DNA of 64,000 bases. It comes from Agrostemma githago. Taxonomy: Eukaryota > Streptophyta > Magnoliopsida > Caryophyllales > Caryophyllaceae. The stretch covers positions 4,254,586-4,318,585 of the forward strand of contig OY288243.1 in the NCBI GenBank assembly GCA_958450325.1, given 5' to 3'. Under the pieces are notes generated by a model. The model was given only the letters and a program-made list of their open reading frames with translations. It was not told the DNA's origin and did not search any database. The position numbers were made by a program, and so were the translations under genes. Below are positions 47,101 through 58,904 of this stretch, one piece after another; position 1 is the stretch's first letter; the number at the start of each line of letters is the position of its first letter.

Positions 47101-47463
47101 TTTAAGGGCCATGAACTCCTTGAAAGCCCGGATATGGTGGATCGGGTCTTCAGTACCCTCGAACATTGGCAGACCCGTCAGATTGAGATTGGTGGGTAGT
47201 TCATCGGTCAGTGGGGTGTAGATCCTAGCATTCTCCGTATGGATGGAGCTTTGGGTTGTCAGATGGACCTGTTCCTGCAGTTTGAGGACTGCACTGGCCA
47301 ATGCGGCTAGAGGTCCGTCATCTTCGATCGAAGCATTGGGGGTTCCCTGTTCTACGGCACTAACCCGAGTAATGATGGAGATCTGGTCTTCCCGCATTTT
47401 CCTCAGTTGGTCTTGGATTTGGGCCAATGAGGTGGTCAATTCATCTATGGCTTTTTGCGTCAT
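44115..47463 (-). pseudogene. Tat/Ogre gag-protease-RT N-terminal part, cut by the Athila insertion
   Basis: About 1116 codons from the ATG at 47463 down to the insertion site. Gag features include DPIHHIRAFKEFMALKGV and HPRAWYYRLDSKKYKTWDD. A histidine-rich CHYHRGKGHDTEKC takes the place of the knuckle near residue 346. The protease segment reads LIDDESAVNVLPL near residue 572, where relatives have a glycine in place of the glutamate. A run of SE dipeptides and a flexible linker lead into the start of reverse transcriptase (AWSYRDMPGIDREIAEHHIP). The frame breaks exactly at the TGGAT duplication; the continuing RT begins at 32203. Without the insertion the frame would have been continuous at this point. 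Confidence 0.92.
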
Positions 47464-48522
47464 GGCTCGAGTGTGGGGTGACCTGTCTGTAAGGGCACCG
47501 CGTAATCAGTAACTTACCCAGATCTTAGAATCAAAAGTACATCCCGAACAAGGAAAAGACTAGACTAGAGAAAGACCGGAGACTGACTTCTAGACGGATG
47601 ACGCGTGGATGATGGACCTTCCTTAGGATTCGGCAAAGTGGGCCTAGTCCTGTTCGAAGGAAGATCTACGTGAGAATTCCCCAGACTTTGGACTCTAGTG
47701 TGTAAACGGGCTTCCCTTTGTAGGAGTCTGTCCTACGAAGGTGGGCCGTGCCTTGACAAATAAGGCGGACTGGGATGGGGTGGAAACCCGTGATATAAGA
47801 TCGACGGAGTTTCGACGCTATAGATTCTAATTTATGACAAGACCCGACACTACTAAATACGGGAAGTCTTAAGAAGAAGAGGATTTTGAAAAGAGAATTT
47901 GGATTTGAAAACCGAGCAAAGTCGGATTGGAAGACCCGACTTTTTTTTTGAAAACCGAGAAAGAGGTTATCGGGCCGAGATTTCGGGCTTTTTTTTTGAA
48001 AAGGTTTGGACAGCATACCGGCTAAAAATAGGCTATTTTGAGTCAAAATCATAAGTCCTAAATTCGGCAGCTTTCCGGGTTTTGAAAAAATGGATAGGTT
48101 TTGAAAAGATGTAGTTTTTTTTGAAAAATGACGGTTTTTGAAAAAGACCAAAGAAGATCAAGTAGCATGTAGTCATAGAATCAGTATAACGAAGCCATGT
48201 ATGCTCTTAGTCTAAGTCTCGGTCGGTCGAATAGGGTCTATACCAACAACGATCGCATTCTCGCAAATCAGGACGGACTTCCTAAGCCGAGTTGGTCTTA
48301 GAACCTGCCGTAAAACCCATGCGAGTTCCGCGATTGAAGTCTTTAGTGCATCCAAGTGGGAATGCACCGTGGTATAGTGGGACGTCGGTCACAAGTAACC
48401 GGCCCGGGATAGAACGGGGTTATGCATGAACCATTGAACTAAAATGTGTACATTACTAATCGAACGATTTCTTTTCGAGTCTCACCCTGAGGATGCCGAT
48501 GGTAAGTGACACATCAGTTAAT
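47464..48522 (-). other. 5' leader of the Tat/Ogre-type element
   Basis: About 1.06 kb between the primer-binding site and gag. The minus strand carries repeated TTTTTTTCAAAACC-like words. A 161-codon frame at 48151-47666 is rich in K, F and S and resembles no known product; it is probably non-coding. Confidence 0.5.
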
Positions 48523-48539
48523 CCCCAGCGGAGTCGCCA
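48523..48539 (-). promoter_or_regulatory. Primer-binding site of the Tat/Ogre-type element
   Basis: On the minus strand TGGCGACTCCGCTGGGG starts three bases after the 5' LTR. This type of site is described as complementary to tRNA-Arg in Ogre/Tat elements. Confidence 0.85.
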
Positions 48540-48542
48540 AAT

Positions 48543-51058
48543 TGTGGACATGACATAGGTCCACCTCGACGCGGCGAAGCGCGGGTTTTGGGGAGGCGAT
48601 AGAATTTCCATATGAGATGGATCGAATAGAATTTTAAATCGAAGTAGGAGTCGCCACCGAATTTTATGGTTATTCGGAACCATTCGAACCCACTCTATGT
48701 CGTAGTGGGCCATACTTAAAGCCTGGCCCATTTCCGATGTCAGAGTTTATTGGGTTCGTCCCTTAGCATTACGATACCGATGCCGACTTGAGCGGTTAAT
48801 CGTATATTGAATGACTCTCGTTGCCAATGGTTTCGGACATCCGGAAACCACGGTTCTGAGTAAGGGGTGAGGGTACGTGTTGGGAAGTTCAGTGAGAACA
48901 CCCAACCCCGCCCGCACTTAGCGGCCTTTACTAAGATATCGTTCGGTTTTGTGTACACGCGTTAGTTCGACGATGAAATGATATGCAGAGATTATTTTCC
49001 TAAGACATGTGAGGAAAAATAAATAAATGGGTTGCTAAGTCATTTAATGCATGTTAAACTACTAACGTCAAAGTTATTTTAACATGTGAGTTCGTTTTAG
49101 TCTAATAAAACGATAAAAATAATATGAGAAAAATAAATTGCTACAAACACGAGAAAACGAGTTAGTAACGATTGAATAATAATAAATAAATATATGAAAT
49201 CGAGGAAATAAAAATTAATCGAAATCTGAAAAATATTGTTAAAACGTTGTTTTGTATAAAAAACGATGTTCGAGAAAAAATAAAAAAACGAGAAAGACGT
49301 GTTTGGGCCGTGAGCCGCGCGACTCGCCCGAGACTCATGCGGGTCGCGTGGCAGCCTGATTTCGACAACGGTTTTCGGAAAATTTTTAATTAAATCGCGT
49401 ACGAATATCGCATAATTCGTACTCGACTTAATATTCTCGATATTCGTTATATTCGATAGTCGACTATGAAATCAATATCAAATATTTGGAATAGTTTTGG
49501 AAAAGATATAAATTTAGAAATCGTTTCGTAAAATAATAAAAATAAACGAACGAAAAACTAAAAAAATAGAACCGGATCACAGACTCGTGCGCGGGTCGCC
49601 TGGACCGGGCGCGACTCGCGTACGGGTCTGATTTTTTTGTTTTTTTGTTCGAAAATCGTTAATCGTGTACAAACATGAATTAATTCATACTCGGTTTATA
49701 TTTTCGATATTCGTCGTATTCGATATTCGATTACGAAATCGATATCGAATAGTCAGAGTGACTTTAGAAAAGGTTTTGAAAAAGTTTGTTTTTGAACGAA
49801 AAATTTTGAACGAAAAAATTGTAAAAAGGATTTTGAACGATATTCGATTATATAGAATCGATATCATATTTTAAGAATATTCGATTTAGGAAAATAGTTT
49901 TTAGTAGTATCGATATTAGAAAATAAAAAAAGACCGACGAGAGACCCATAAAAAAACGAGAGGAAGGGAAGAGAAAAGAGAAGAGTCGGGTTTGATTTAC
50001 ACCTTCAACCTACATGCTTTGTCTTCTCGGGATAAGGCTCGTCGGGAAGTGGCTTAGACTTAGGAGCGTCGAGATGATGAGGACGAGTTAAGGTGTATCG
50101 GTTTAGGTGGGTTTGGGACGCCGGGTTTGGACGTGCGGTCAAGGCTCTGAGGCTTCGGGAAAAGTGTCGGGATTTGCTAACTATCGGATTGGTGTATGAA
50201 CTGTGTTATAAGGCTATTTTTTCCGGTATGATGGTTGTGTAGAAACCGTGTATGTTGGCTGAAAAAATGATGTAATTGATGCCTCTTTTGTGTTGGACGG
50301 GAGGTCCTATTTATAGGGAGTTTCCGACCTTGGCTTAGGAGAGTTTGAGTACCGCTTAGGATAGGAAACGTAGGAGTTCGAGGGAAATAAGAATTCCGCT
50401 TTCTTGGCCAAGAAGAAAGGGAAACACGGCTGACTTGAAGGTGAATTGGCCGAGTGTTTTACACTCGGTCAAGTGTTCGAATCGGTTTTTGAATAGGATT
50501 CCTGTTCGAGCTAGAATTACCGCTTGAGTAAGAAGCTGAGAAGAACGAGGATTCCGTTTTCTTGTGAGGGAAGAAAAGAGAAAAAACCGGCTGGTTGTGC
50601 ATTACTCGGCCGAGTGTTTGCACTCGGTTGAGTGTCTGAGCCGGTTCTCGGATAGAATTCCTACTCGAGATCGAATTCTACCTTAAACGGAATTGTTTAT
50701 TATTTTTGTATGGCTGATTTTTGTGGAGTTGGGGTCCGAATTGGACACGTGAATTATCACGGTCGGTCCGCAAGTCTCGGGGAATATCTTTGACCGGGTT
50801 TTGACTTGGTTGCTAAAAGACGATTTTACCCCTGGTGACGGTTTCGACCCAAATTAGTGTCATTTGACTTGAAACGATCCACTGGGCCTGGATTAGAGGT
50901 TGGTTTTGTGAGATTTGTACTCCTTAAAATGTCTAAACCAAATGTCCATATTACAAGCCCATATCCGAGTCTATCAAAGCACGTTTACGTCCTATCATCA
51001 TCGGGTGTTTGACGGGAACTACTATAGACACCTAGTGGTCAAAATGTGGGTGTGTACA
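48543..51058 (-). repeat. 5' LTR of the Tat/Ogre-type element
   Basis: 2516 bp, the partner of the LTR at 23860. Its TATAAATA is at 50315-50308 on the minus strand. Relative to the other LTR it has lost about 52 bp after the word GAACGA; the missing block ends in ACGA, so the deletion probably arose between short direct repeats. Confidence 0.95.
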
Positions 51059-51063
51059 CTAAC

Positions 51064-52158
51064 TTATTATAACTTTGTTGTGATATATATTAATATTTAA
51101 TATGTAAAACAATAATTTTAGTACTTATTTATGTATATACATATGTTTCTTATTTTTGATATACGAGTAATTTGTAATTGTTATATTTGTACTTGAGCTT
51201 ATATGATACTCTTATTACTACCCTACCATTTTATTGACACAAAGAGTTGAGTAGGAGTACTTCACTTCATTCGTATATGTATGCTTAAGCTTTGTCGATA
51301 TGGCATACCGACACACCGCATGATATGTAATTTTCATATTAATTTGTAGTTGTATGATTATTTACTTTTATTTATTATTTGTTCTATGGTATTAATAATC
51401 TTGTTTGTTGGTATAATAATATTTAGTCAATCGACATTTAACAGATAGTCGATAGTTCGATGTCATTAGTCGATCGATGAAATAATTTGTCATTCGATCG
51501 AACAACGCCTTTAGTCGATCGACATGAATTGTGTATATGTTAGTTAATTATGCATTTTCGTTGCTTGGTTGTAGATTTGTTGTAAACAGTCGACTGAACT
51601 GATTATTTAGTTGGTCGTTCGTCAAGATTGTATGTATCAACTTTTGTTTGATAATATTGAAAATGTATTTTTGTCATTATTTATTTCATCTTATTTTATT
51701 TTTGCATACGTACCAAAATAATTTTAACAAAAAAATATTAGTACGAGATAAAACAATTATTATTGTTGGGAATAAACAATTTATTAAAAAGAGGTTCATC
51801 CCTTATAATTAAATACTAAGTAATAACAAGACGTTATTAACATATTTGTCGTTAGAAATGTAACAAATAAAAATTTACGTACCCAAATAAAAGTGTGAAA
51901 ATGTAATCAAAGGTTACGAAGATTTAAAAATCGGAGACGAATATGCGAGTCATGGATTATGTTTATGCCTTTGGGTTATTGGTACCGTAGTATGCGGGTT
52001 TGGTCCATGAATGGTGTTGGGCTTTAGTTTATTGGTGGGCTGTGCACTTAAGTGTACTGTGTTTGGTTATACAAACTTGTTACTTCCTCCGGTTTTCTTT
52101 TATCTTTCCGTATTCTCTTTGATCCATGTTTTCTTTATCTTCTCATTTGATTTCTTTC
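51064..52158. other. AT-rich spacer, with TAGTCGATCGA-like words
   Basis: No gene. Between about 51424 and 51625 the words AGTCGATCGA, AGTCAATCGAC, ATTCGATCGA and CAGTCGACTGA recur at irregular spacing. Confidence 0.5.
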
Positions 52159-52166
52159 CATTTTGG

Positions 52167-52412
52167 CATGGGCGGCTCAGAGGGGTTCAAGATGAGCAGG
52201 GGAATTGGGCCTCCAAATTTATTGGGCCTCATAATCCTCTTTATGAGTAGTTACTCTTTATATAAAATTATGCGATAATATTACACATGTGGCTTGTAGT
52301 TTGGTGGTTTGAATTTGCTTCTCTCTTTGAAAGACTATGGGTTCAAACTTTGTTGTAAGGGCCTCAAACTCGAGACTCGAACTGGACCTCCAAATTTATT
52401 AAGACGCCCCTG
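52167..52412. mobile_element. hAT-type MITE with internal tRNA-like sequence (second family)
   Basis: 246 bp, starting CATGGGCGGCTC and ending AAGACGCCCCTG, with imperfect inverted termini. A perfect 8-bp duplication CATTTTGG flanks it (52159-52166 and 52413-52420). Inside, TGGCTTGTAGTTTGG (52290-52304) and GGTTCAAACTT (52340-52350) resemble pol III A and B boxes. Confidence 0.75.
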
Positions 52413-52445
52413 CATTTTGGGTCATCCTTTTTACTATATTGCCTT

Positions 52446-52617
52446 TGTTGTGAAAGGAAGATAGAAGAGAAAGTAGAGAGATAAGAGAATGAGAAAAATC
52501 AGAGAGGTAGTTTATTCATTCCATCAAGGGGTATATATATAGTACATAGTACATCTAGGGTTACATCATAGTGGACTATAAGGCCCGATGGACATCCACA
52601 TATTATGTTTCATAACA
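52446..52617 (-). repeat. Short copia-type LTR
   Basis: On the minus strand it begins TGTTATGAAACATAATATG and ends CCTTTCACAACA, with TATATATATA and AATAAA inside. The polypurine tract CCAAGGGGGAGTG directly precedes it. The TG...CA ends, purine tract and 172-bp length fit the 3' LTR of a Ty1-copia or TRIM-like element. Confidence 0.7.
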
Positions 52618-53583
52618 CTCCCCCTTGGATATACATCACTAAAGAAAATGCCTCGTTAAAACCTCGACTAGAAAAACCCGGTGGGAAAAACACTAGTGAA
52701 GTAAAAACAGTACATAAATCTTCATACACGCATAACATGCTGCCTCATTAAAACCTTTCCATGGAAAACCCAGTGGGACAAAACCATGGCTTAGGAAAAA
52801 GAGTACAGCGCGTGGTTACTCCCCCTGATAATTACACAACTTGATATTTAATGAAAATAATTCATGTCTTCATGGAACTTCACGACGACGTTGAAATGGA
52901 TTGTAGTAACTGACAAACTTGGTATCTTCAATCAATAGGAATCTTTGATAAGTTCAGTATCATATTTCTTCGGAGCTTGCAATCTGGACATAATCATTTA
53001 TGACTCCTTGATGTATAACCAAATATGTATCTCGTCATTAAAATTATGACAATCATAACTATAGCGTATTAACACGTCTATAGCGCTACCTCGTTAAAAA
53101 CCTTGCTAGGAAAAATCCAATGAGACAAAAACCTAGTCGAAGGGAAAAAGAGTGTAGCTAACATTATTTCTCAACTGATTATCTTCAGAAGAATCAATCA
53201 ATCCGATTTTATCTTAAATAATAATTGATTTTTCTTGTCATTGTACGGATTGACATACTTATTGTAGCATTTCACTACATGATTTTCCAACTATTATGGC
53301 GCTTCTGGACCATAAAGTATTTTCACATGACAAGAAATTTAATCATGTATGATTTCTCATACGCTCAAACTTCAAGCTGAGACAATGAAACCGTGCATTC
53401 ACACCATACCACATGCAGGTTGAATGCTCTCATAGATACACTTACGTGTAGAGGTTCATATATACTTAATCACGAGTCCTTCAGGAACTCATTCGATCAG
53501 CCACTGTCATGTGCTGATAATTTATAATATAAGCTCCTTCCCGGAGTACTTATCAATCTTGGAGTATGATCGCCTTTTAAACA
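52618..53583 (-). mobile_element. Internal remnant of the copia-type element
   Basis: Three similar segments (near 52650, 52742 and 53088) share the words 'CTCGTTAAAACC' and 'GGGAAAAA' or 'GGACAAAA', a pattern common near the 3' ends of some plant copia-like elements. I found no credible pol domain and no second LTR; the sequence ends at the Helitron-type terminus at 53584. Confidence 0.5.
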
Positions 53584-54222
53584 CTAGTTGAAGACCGCGC
53601 GCGATGCGCTCGTATGGTTAGGTACGATCTGTTTATGCGATTTGACGGTGGTTGTTGTTTGTTTTGGGTATGCAGAATTGTTTGGCTAACTTGTGGTCGG
53701 TGCCTGAGATTCTGTGGGAGCAGTCGGATGCACAATTTTATATATGTATTGCTTGTGATTAGCAATACATCTTGGAAGTTAGATATGGTTCACGGATTTT
53801 AAAACCGTTGTATGAGCGCTCTGTGAAAGGCCGTCTTCAGTCGCAAGGTGTGGAGAAGTGACCGTAATTAGCAAACTACGGTAGTGTTATAGTTGACAAT
53901 ATAGTTGAAGATCGCGCGCGATGCGCGCGTTTGGTTAATCACAGACCGTAAAGGCGATGTGCTGGCCCTTTTTTTTGTTTTTTGTGTTTTGCCTTTTTTC
54001 AGAACTTCAGCGTGGCCGTTGCCTAAGTTTGTGTCTGAGTAGTCGGCTGCACAAGTTTACAGCTTTGTTGGTTTATGGTTGTCAATATATCTTGGAATTT
54101 AGATTTGGATTAAGGATTATAATATCGCTGTATGATTGTTCCGCGAACTACCGTTGTCAGTCGGAAGTGTAGCTAAAGCGTCCGAGATTAGCAAACTGTA
54201 ATGGTGCTACAGTCAGGCATGC
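53584..54222 (-). mobile_element. Tandem pair of Helitron-type 3' ends
   Basis: On the minus strand the first copy ends with the hairpin-forming GAGCGCATCGCGCGC, then GGTCTTCAA and CTAG at 53587-53584, followed by host T: a good Helitron 3' end. A second, diverged copy begins 317 bp to the right (53901), with CGCGCGCATCGCGCGCG and CTTCAACTAT. The two units also match along their length (words such as 'CTTGGAA' and 'TAGCAAACT'). The 5' terminus is not certain; 59654 (TCTATAACTAATATATG on the minus strand) is one candidate. Confidence 0.55.
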
Positions 54223-55554
54223 TGTCCATTTGCTCTAACGGGAGCATTAGGCCAGGAGTTGTTTCGCATGTGCCAACGTAGGTGTTCAATTAGGTTTCTG
54301 TAATTGTCCGTAACGCGTTGGATCTCCATATGTTTGTGTTCATATGCTAATCTACGTGAGTTAATTACATCCAGTCATTTGCCTTTGACCTGTGTACGAG
54401 AATCTATGGTGTTTTATATTTTTGTTATTTTGGAGGCCCTAACTAACTTGTTATTAGTCAATGAACTGTACGTTTGCATGGCACTAACCGGACTAAGCAT
54501 GCAAACCTTCCATGAGGGTGAATGTTTGATCTCGAAAATGACTGCTAATAATCACCATGGATTCCAAGGAGCCATAACGTGATCGTGGCACAGTAAGCTT
54601 TAGACTAATGTGTGAGTGGTCTATTTCATTCATATTGAGCAATCTGTACGTCTTGAGTTTCTCCTTTTATGGGGAGCGCCGTTGTATTGTGCGATAACTT
54701 CGACTTAGAAGTCAAGGCGTATGTTGACCAACGTATTAGAGTAACATAGTAGGGTAATATAAAGTACTCCCTGCGGACATTATTTGTCGCCCTATTCCAT
54801 TAAAATACTCTCACAAATAATAATGCAAAGGGGCGGGAAAAAAAGTACGGAGGGAGTATCAGCTATCAATTCTGGGATTAGTTTGAATAACCTGCAGGTG
54901 TGGCCTGTGCAGTGATGCTTATTGTAAACCATGGAGTACTTTCCTAGCATAGACGTTGGTTGTCTCACAGCATCGACATCGCTTTGAAATTGGTATGTTA
55001 TTACCTCTGTAAAGTGTTGCCACACCATTACGATTCTCCGTCCACAAGCTTCTATTGTAGTCTACATCTAGTCTTGGCGCATTTGGCCGAATCAGAAACA
55101 GCTGCGCCCACTTTTTGCAAACAACGGCAACATTAGCCTTGTCGGTGAGTTGTCAGATTTGTGAAGACCTGCTCCATAAAGTCTGCACTGCACAGTACTT
55201 CTTTGGTGGTTGCCATTTGTGTAGCGGATGTCTTTACTTCGTGGAAGTGATTGTAGATAAAAGTTGACCGTTGTTTCTTCTGCCTTACTGACTCTGATTT
55301 AGCTGCTTGTCTGTCGGCCGCTTCATTGTTGAACAGCCAGCCACTGCAGATGTATCTAACCATGCTACGCTACCTGATAAAAGAGTCGTCAACGACCAGA
55401 GGAAACGCACATAAGCCTATAACAAGAAATGTAGCTTTGGACATTAGCAGAACAGTAGTCCCATTTCTAGGCCAGGTAAACCTGCTTGCGCTAATCATCA
55501 GGGAAACCCCGCTACTATTACTTTATACTTATAAAGTAGGGCCTCCTTCAATTA
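54223..55554. other. Unassigned sequence with one Stowaway MITE
   Basis: Several frames of 76-92 codons occur on both strands, none with recognisable domains. If the Helitron boundaries are right, this is cargo or filler. The only clear object is the MITE at 54767. Confidence 0.4.
54767..54856. mobile_element. Stowaway-type MITE
   Basis: 90 bp starting CTCCCTGCGGACATT and ending AAGTACGGAGGGAG, flanked by TA on both sides. Confidence 0.8.
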
Positions 55555-56382
55555 TACTTTCTCCCCCTCTCCCTTCCCCCTCTCTCCCTTTCTCTCGCCC
55601 TCTCTCTTTCCTCTCTCTCCCTCTCTTTCCCCATCTCCCCCTTCCCCCCTCTCTCTCCCCCTCTTTTTCTCTCTATCTCCCCCTCTCCCTCCCTCTCTCC
55701 TTCCCCTTTTCTCCCTCTCCCTCTCCCTCCCCCTCCCCTTCCCCCTCCCTCCCCCTCCCCCTCCCTCCCTCTCCCTCTCCCTCGCCCTCTCCCTTTCTCT
55801 CCCTCTCCCCCTTTCTCTCCTCTCCCTTTCTCTCCCTCTCCCCCTCTCTTCCTCTCGCCCTCTCTCTCTCTCTCTCTCTTTCTATCCCCCTTCCTCTCTC
55901 TCCCTCTCTCCCTCTCCTTCTCTGTCTCCCTCCCCCCCTCTCTCTCCCCTCCCCATATCTCCTCCTCCGTCTATCTCTCTCCCTCTCCCCTTCTCTCTCT
56001 TCCCTTCTCTCCCTCCCCCTCTCTCCCAAAAGGTCAACAAAAGATCAAATCTTGCAAAGTCTGAAAACAGCAGAAAGCTCCCCCACTCTCCCCATTTCTC
56101 CCCTTCTCTCCCTCTCTTTCCCCATCTCCCTCCCTATCTCCCTCTTCCCCCCCTTTCTATCCCTCTCTTTTCCTCTCTCTCTTTCTCTCTATCTTCCCCT
56201 CTCCTTCCCTCTCTCCTTCCCCTTTTCTCCCTCCCCCTCCCCCTCCCCCTCTCTCCCTCTCTCTCCCCCTCCCCCTTTCTGCCTTTCCCTTTCTCTCCCT
56301 CTCCCCTTTTCTCTCTCTCGCCCTCTCCTTCTCTCTCCTCTCCCTTTCTCTCCCTCTCCCCCTCTTTTCCTCTCGCCCTCTC

Positions 56383-56454
<72 letters not shown>

Positions 56455-57373
56455 CTCTCCCCCTTCCTCTCTCTCCCTCTCTCCCTCTCCTTCTCTCTCT
56501 CCCTCCCTCGTTCTCTCTCTCTCTCTCTCTCTCTTCTCTTCTCTCCCTCCCCCTCTCTCCCAAAAGGTCAACAAAAGATCAAATCTTGCAAAGTCAGAAA
56601 ATAGCATAAAGCTCCCCCCCTTCTCTCCCTCTGCCCCCCCCCTCTCTCTCCCCTTCTCTCCCCTTTCCCCCTCCCCCTCTCCTTCAAAAGATCAACAAAA
56701 GATCAAATCTTACAAAGTTAGAAAACAGCAAAAAATTCTCCCTCTCGCCCTATCTCCCCATTTCTCCCCCTCCCCCTATCCCTCTCTCCCTCTCTCTCCC
56801 TCTCCCTCCCCGTCTCTCTCTCTCTCTCCCCCCCCCCTCTTCCTCTCCCTCTCCCTCCCCCTCCCCCTTTCTGCCTCTCCCTTTCTCTCCCTCTTCTTCT
56901 CTCTCCCTCCCCCTCTCTCCCTCTCGCCCTCTCCCCACCCCCCCCCCTCTCTCTCTCTTTCTCTCCCCCTTCCTCTCTCTCTTTCTCTCCCTCTCCTTCT
57001 CTGTCTCCCTCCCCCTCTCTCTCTCTCTTTCTCTCCCCCTCCGTCTATCTCTCTCCCTCCCCCCTTCTCTCCCTCTCTATTTCCCTCTCTCTTTCCCTCT
57101 CTCTTCCCTTCTCTCCCTCCCCTCTCTCCCAAAAGGTCAACAAAAGATCAAATCTTGCAAAGTCAGAAAACAGCAGAAAGCTCCCCCTCTCTCCCCATTT
57201 CTCCCCTTCTCTCCCTCTTCCCTCCCCCCCCCCCCTTCTTTCTCCCCTTCTCTCCTCTCTCACCCTCCCTCTCTCTGCCAAAAGGTCAACAAAAGATCAA
57301 ATCTTACAAAGTTAGAAAACAGCAGAAAGCTCTCCTTATCTCCCCATTTCTCTCCTCCTCTTCCTCTCCGCCC

Positions 57374-57410
<37 letters not shown>

Positions 57411-57593
57411 TCTCTATCCCTCTCTCCCTCTCTCTCCCTCTCCCTCTCCGTCTCTCCCTCTCTCTCTTCCCCTCTCTCCCTCTCTCTCTCTCCTTCTCTC
57501 TCTCTCCCTCTCCCTCCCCCTCTCTTCCCCCTTCTCCCTCTCTCCCTTTCTCTTTCTCTCCCCCTCTTTCCCCTCCCTCTCCCTCATTATATT
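55555..57593 (+). repeat. 2 kb polypyrimidine tract with five embedded cassettes
   Basis: Almost every base on the plus strand is C or T over about 2 kb, as runs of CTCC, CCCT, CTTT and pure (CT)n (longest near 56388-56450). It is interrupted by five copies of a purine-containing cassette of about 50 bp starting at 56028, 56562, 56686, 57131 and 57280. Each contains AAAAGATCAAATCTT and ends GAAAGCTC or similar. The long S/P/L-rich and R/E/G-rich frames across it are artefacts of composition. Confidence 0.95.
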
Positions 57594-57689
57594 TAGTAAG
57601 TTAAAGACTAAATAGTAAAGAGACGACGATAATAACAAAATGGAGTTTGGAGTTGAACTATCGAATAATGTCGAAACGGAAAATTTTCA

Positions 57690-58260
57690 CTCCCTACTAC
57701 ATTAGACTTGCCTTTCTATCATCCAAATTAAAATGATCGCGACTCGGTGGCGCATAAACAATCTTCAAAAACTTATTACGAGGGCAGACCCAAAGTCGCT
57801 TGGTTGGAATAGTAAAAAACCCAATTAGCCGCAGAAGATTACTATGCACAGCAATGCTAATCATGTCAACCTCACGTTGGAAAGCTGCATCCCTTTCCCG
57901 GGCTTTCATAGTCAGTTAATCGTTTCACTGCAACCTCTGTACCACCAGAAAGCAATCCTTTATAAACCTTGCCGAAGCCACCTTGACCAAGGACGTTTAT
58001 CTAGTTGAAGTTGTCGGTCGATATCTGCAATTCTCGGTATGCAAACCGCATAAGCTGCCTAAATGCAATTATACGATCAACCTCACCTGAAAAAGTACCC
58101 GAATATTTATCAGTCATGAGCTTTAGCATAAAATTAGTTTGAAATGATATATTCGCCAAACTCAAAGCATCTTTCTCCAAACTCAAAGCTATATTAATAT
58201 CAGTAGAAAAGATGAAGTACGCATGACCCTCGTGGCTTCCTCCTTCCTAAACACCTTAAA
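57690..58260 (-). pseudogene. LRR receptor-like kinase pseudogene fragment
   Basis: The minus strand reads through the start of a kinase domain: MRFAYRELQISTDNFN, then an in-frame TAG, NVLGQGGFGKVYKGLL (the glycine-rich loop), EVAVKRLTDYESPG (with the catalytic lysine), a one-base frameshift, then DAAFQREVDMISIAVHSNLL and RLIGFFTIPTKRL. This matches the N-lobe of plant LRR-RLK subfamily II-like kinases (SERK/NIK relatives and their nearest neighbours). The catalytic loop and activation segment are absent. Introns seem to be missing or lost. It ends near 57700 in a 3' stretch similar to 63930-63985. Confidence 0.85.
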
Positions 58261-58726
58261 GAAAGTGTCTTTTCTACCACAATTAAATGCACAATGGCAA
58301 ATATAAGGATACAAGTTCGATCATGGAACCGGTTATATACAATATATAGATCCACGACTCCACGTTACACCAAAACAAATAAATACACGAACATTGAAGG
58401 CCGAAAGAAGTTATCTACAACGAGGGGGCGACTTAAGAGTATTATAAGGATCGACATACAAAACAAACATAAACTATGTGAAGTAATTGAAGTGTCGGGA
58501 TCATTCGGGTTTAGGAGTCTGAGAAAACCGCCATCCGTTCCATCGCATGCTGCTAAGCCATTCGAACTGAATCAGAGGTCCTCCTGATCGGAGATTTACA
58601 AGATGTGTTCGGTATGGCACGAGTATATTCCTTAGACCTGTGAACAAATAAACGGAGAGATAAATAAAATACATGGTTACGCACTTACGGCCACCAATCG
58701 CTCAAAAACTTGCATGAAACGGTTTT

Positions 58727-58887
58727 ATCGGTTGATGGGTTTGTCTCATATAAGCTTATAACGGGTTAGGAGAATCGCCTTTTATGAAACGGTTTTATAT
58801 GTGAGACCGACCCATGAAAAATTATCGGTTCATGGGTTCGTTTCATATAACTATATAACGGGTTAGGAGAATAAACCTCTATGAAAC
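58727..58887 (+). repeat. 97-bp-period duplication
   Basis: Two related copies beginning ATCGGTTGATGGGTTTGTC (58727) and ATCGGTTCATGGGTTCGTT (58824), each containing TAACGGGTTAGGAGAAT and ending TATGAAACG. They diverge by a handful of bases. Confidence 0.8.
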
Positions 58888-58904
58888 GTCTATGATTCCA
58901 GATG

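Larger units (their letters stand above)
23860..51058 (-). mobile_element. Tat/Ogre-type Ty3-gypsy retrotransposon, split by a nested Athila element
   Basis: Near-identical LTRs (23860-26429 and 48543-51058) bound the element, and the 5-bp duplication CTAAC is present on both outer sides (23855-23859, 51059-51063). The primer-binding site lies next to the right LTR and the polypurine tract next to the left one, so transcription runs on the minus strand. The order is leader, gag-protease-RT, RNase H, integrase. An antisense gene then lies between integrase and the 3' LTR. Without the nested insertion the element is about 15.3 kb. The tRNA-Arg-type PBS, long LTRs and extra ORF all point to the Tat lineage (Ogre/Retand group). 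Confidence 0.95.

Noticed and set aside
47666..48151. A 161-codon minus-strand gene in the Tat/Ogre leader
   Set aside because: K/F/S-rich translation of TTTTTTCAAAA repeats, with no domain. Ogre elements can have an ORF upstream of gag, but this does not resemble one.
23860..51058. A single very large novel element with genes on both strands
   Set aside because: Two pairs of LTRs with separate target duplications (CTAAC and TGGAT) show one retrotransposon nested in another.
55326..57604. Long open frames across the polypyrimidine tract (S/P/L-rich on plus, R/E/G-rich on minus, up to 427 codons)
   Set aside because: They follow from the CT/GA composition, which lacks stop codons in most frames. 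No domain, start context or codon variety supports translation.
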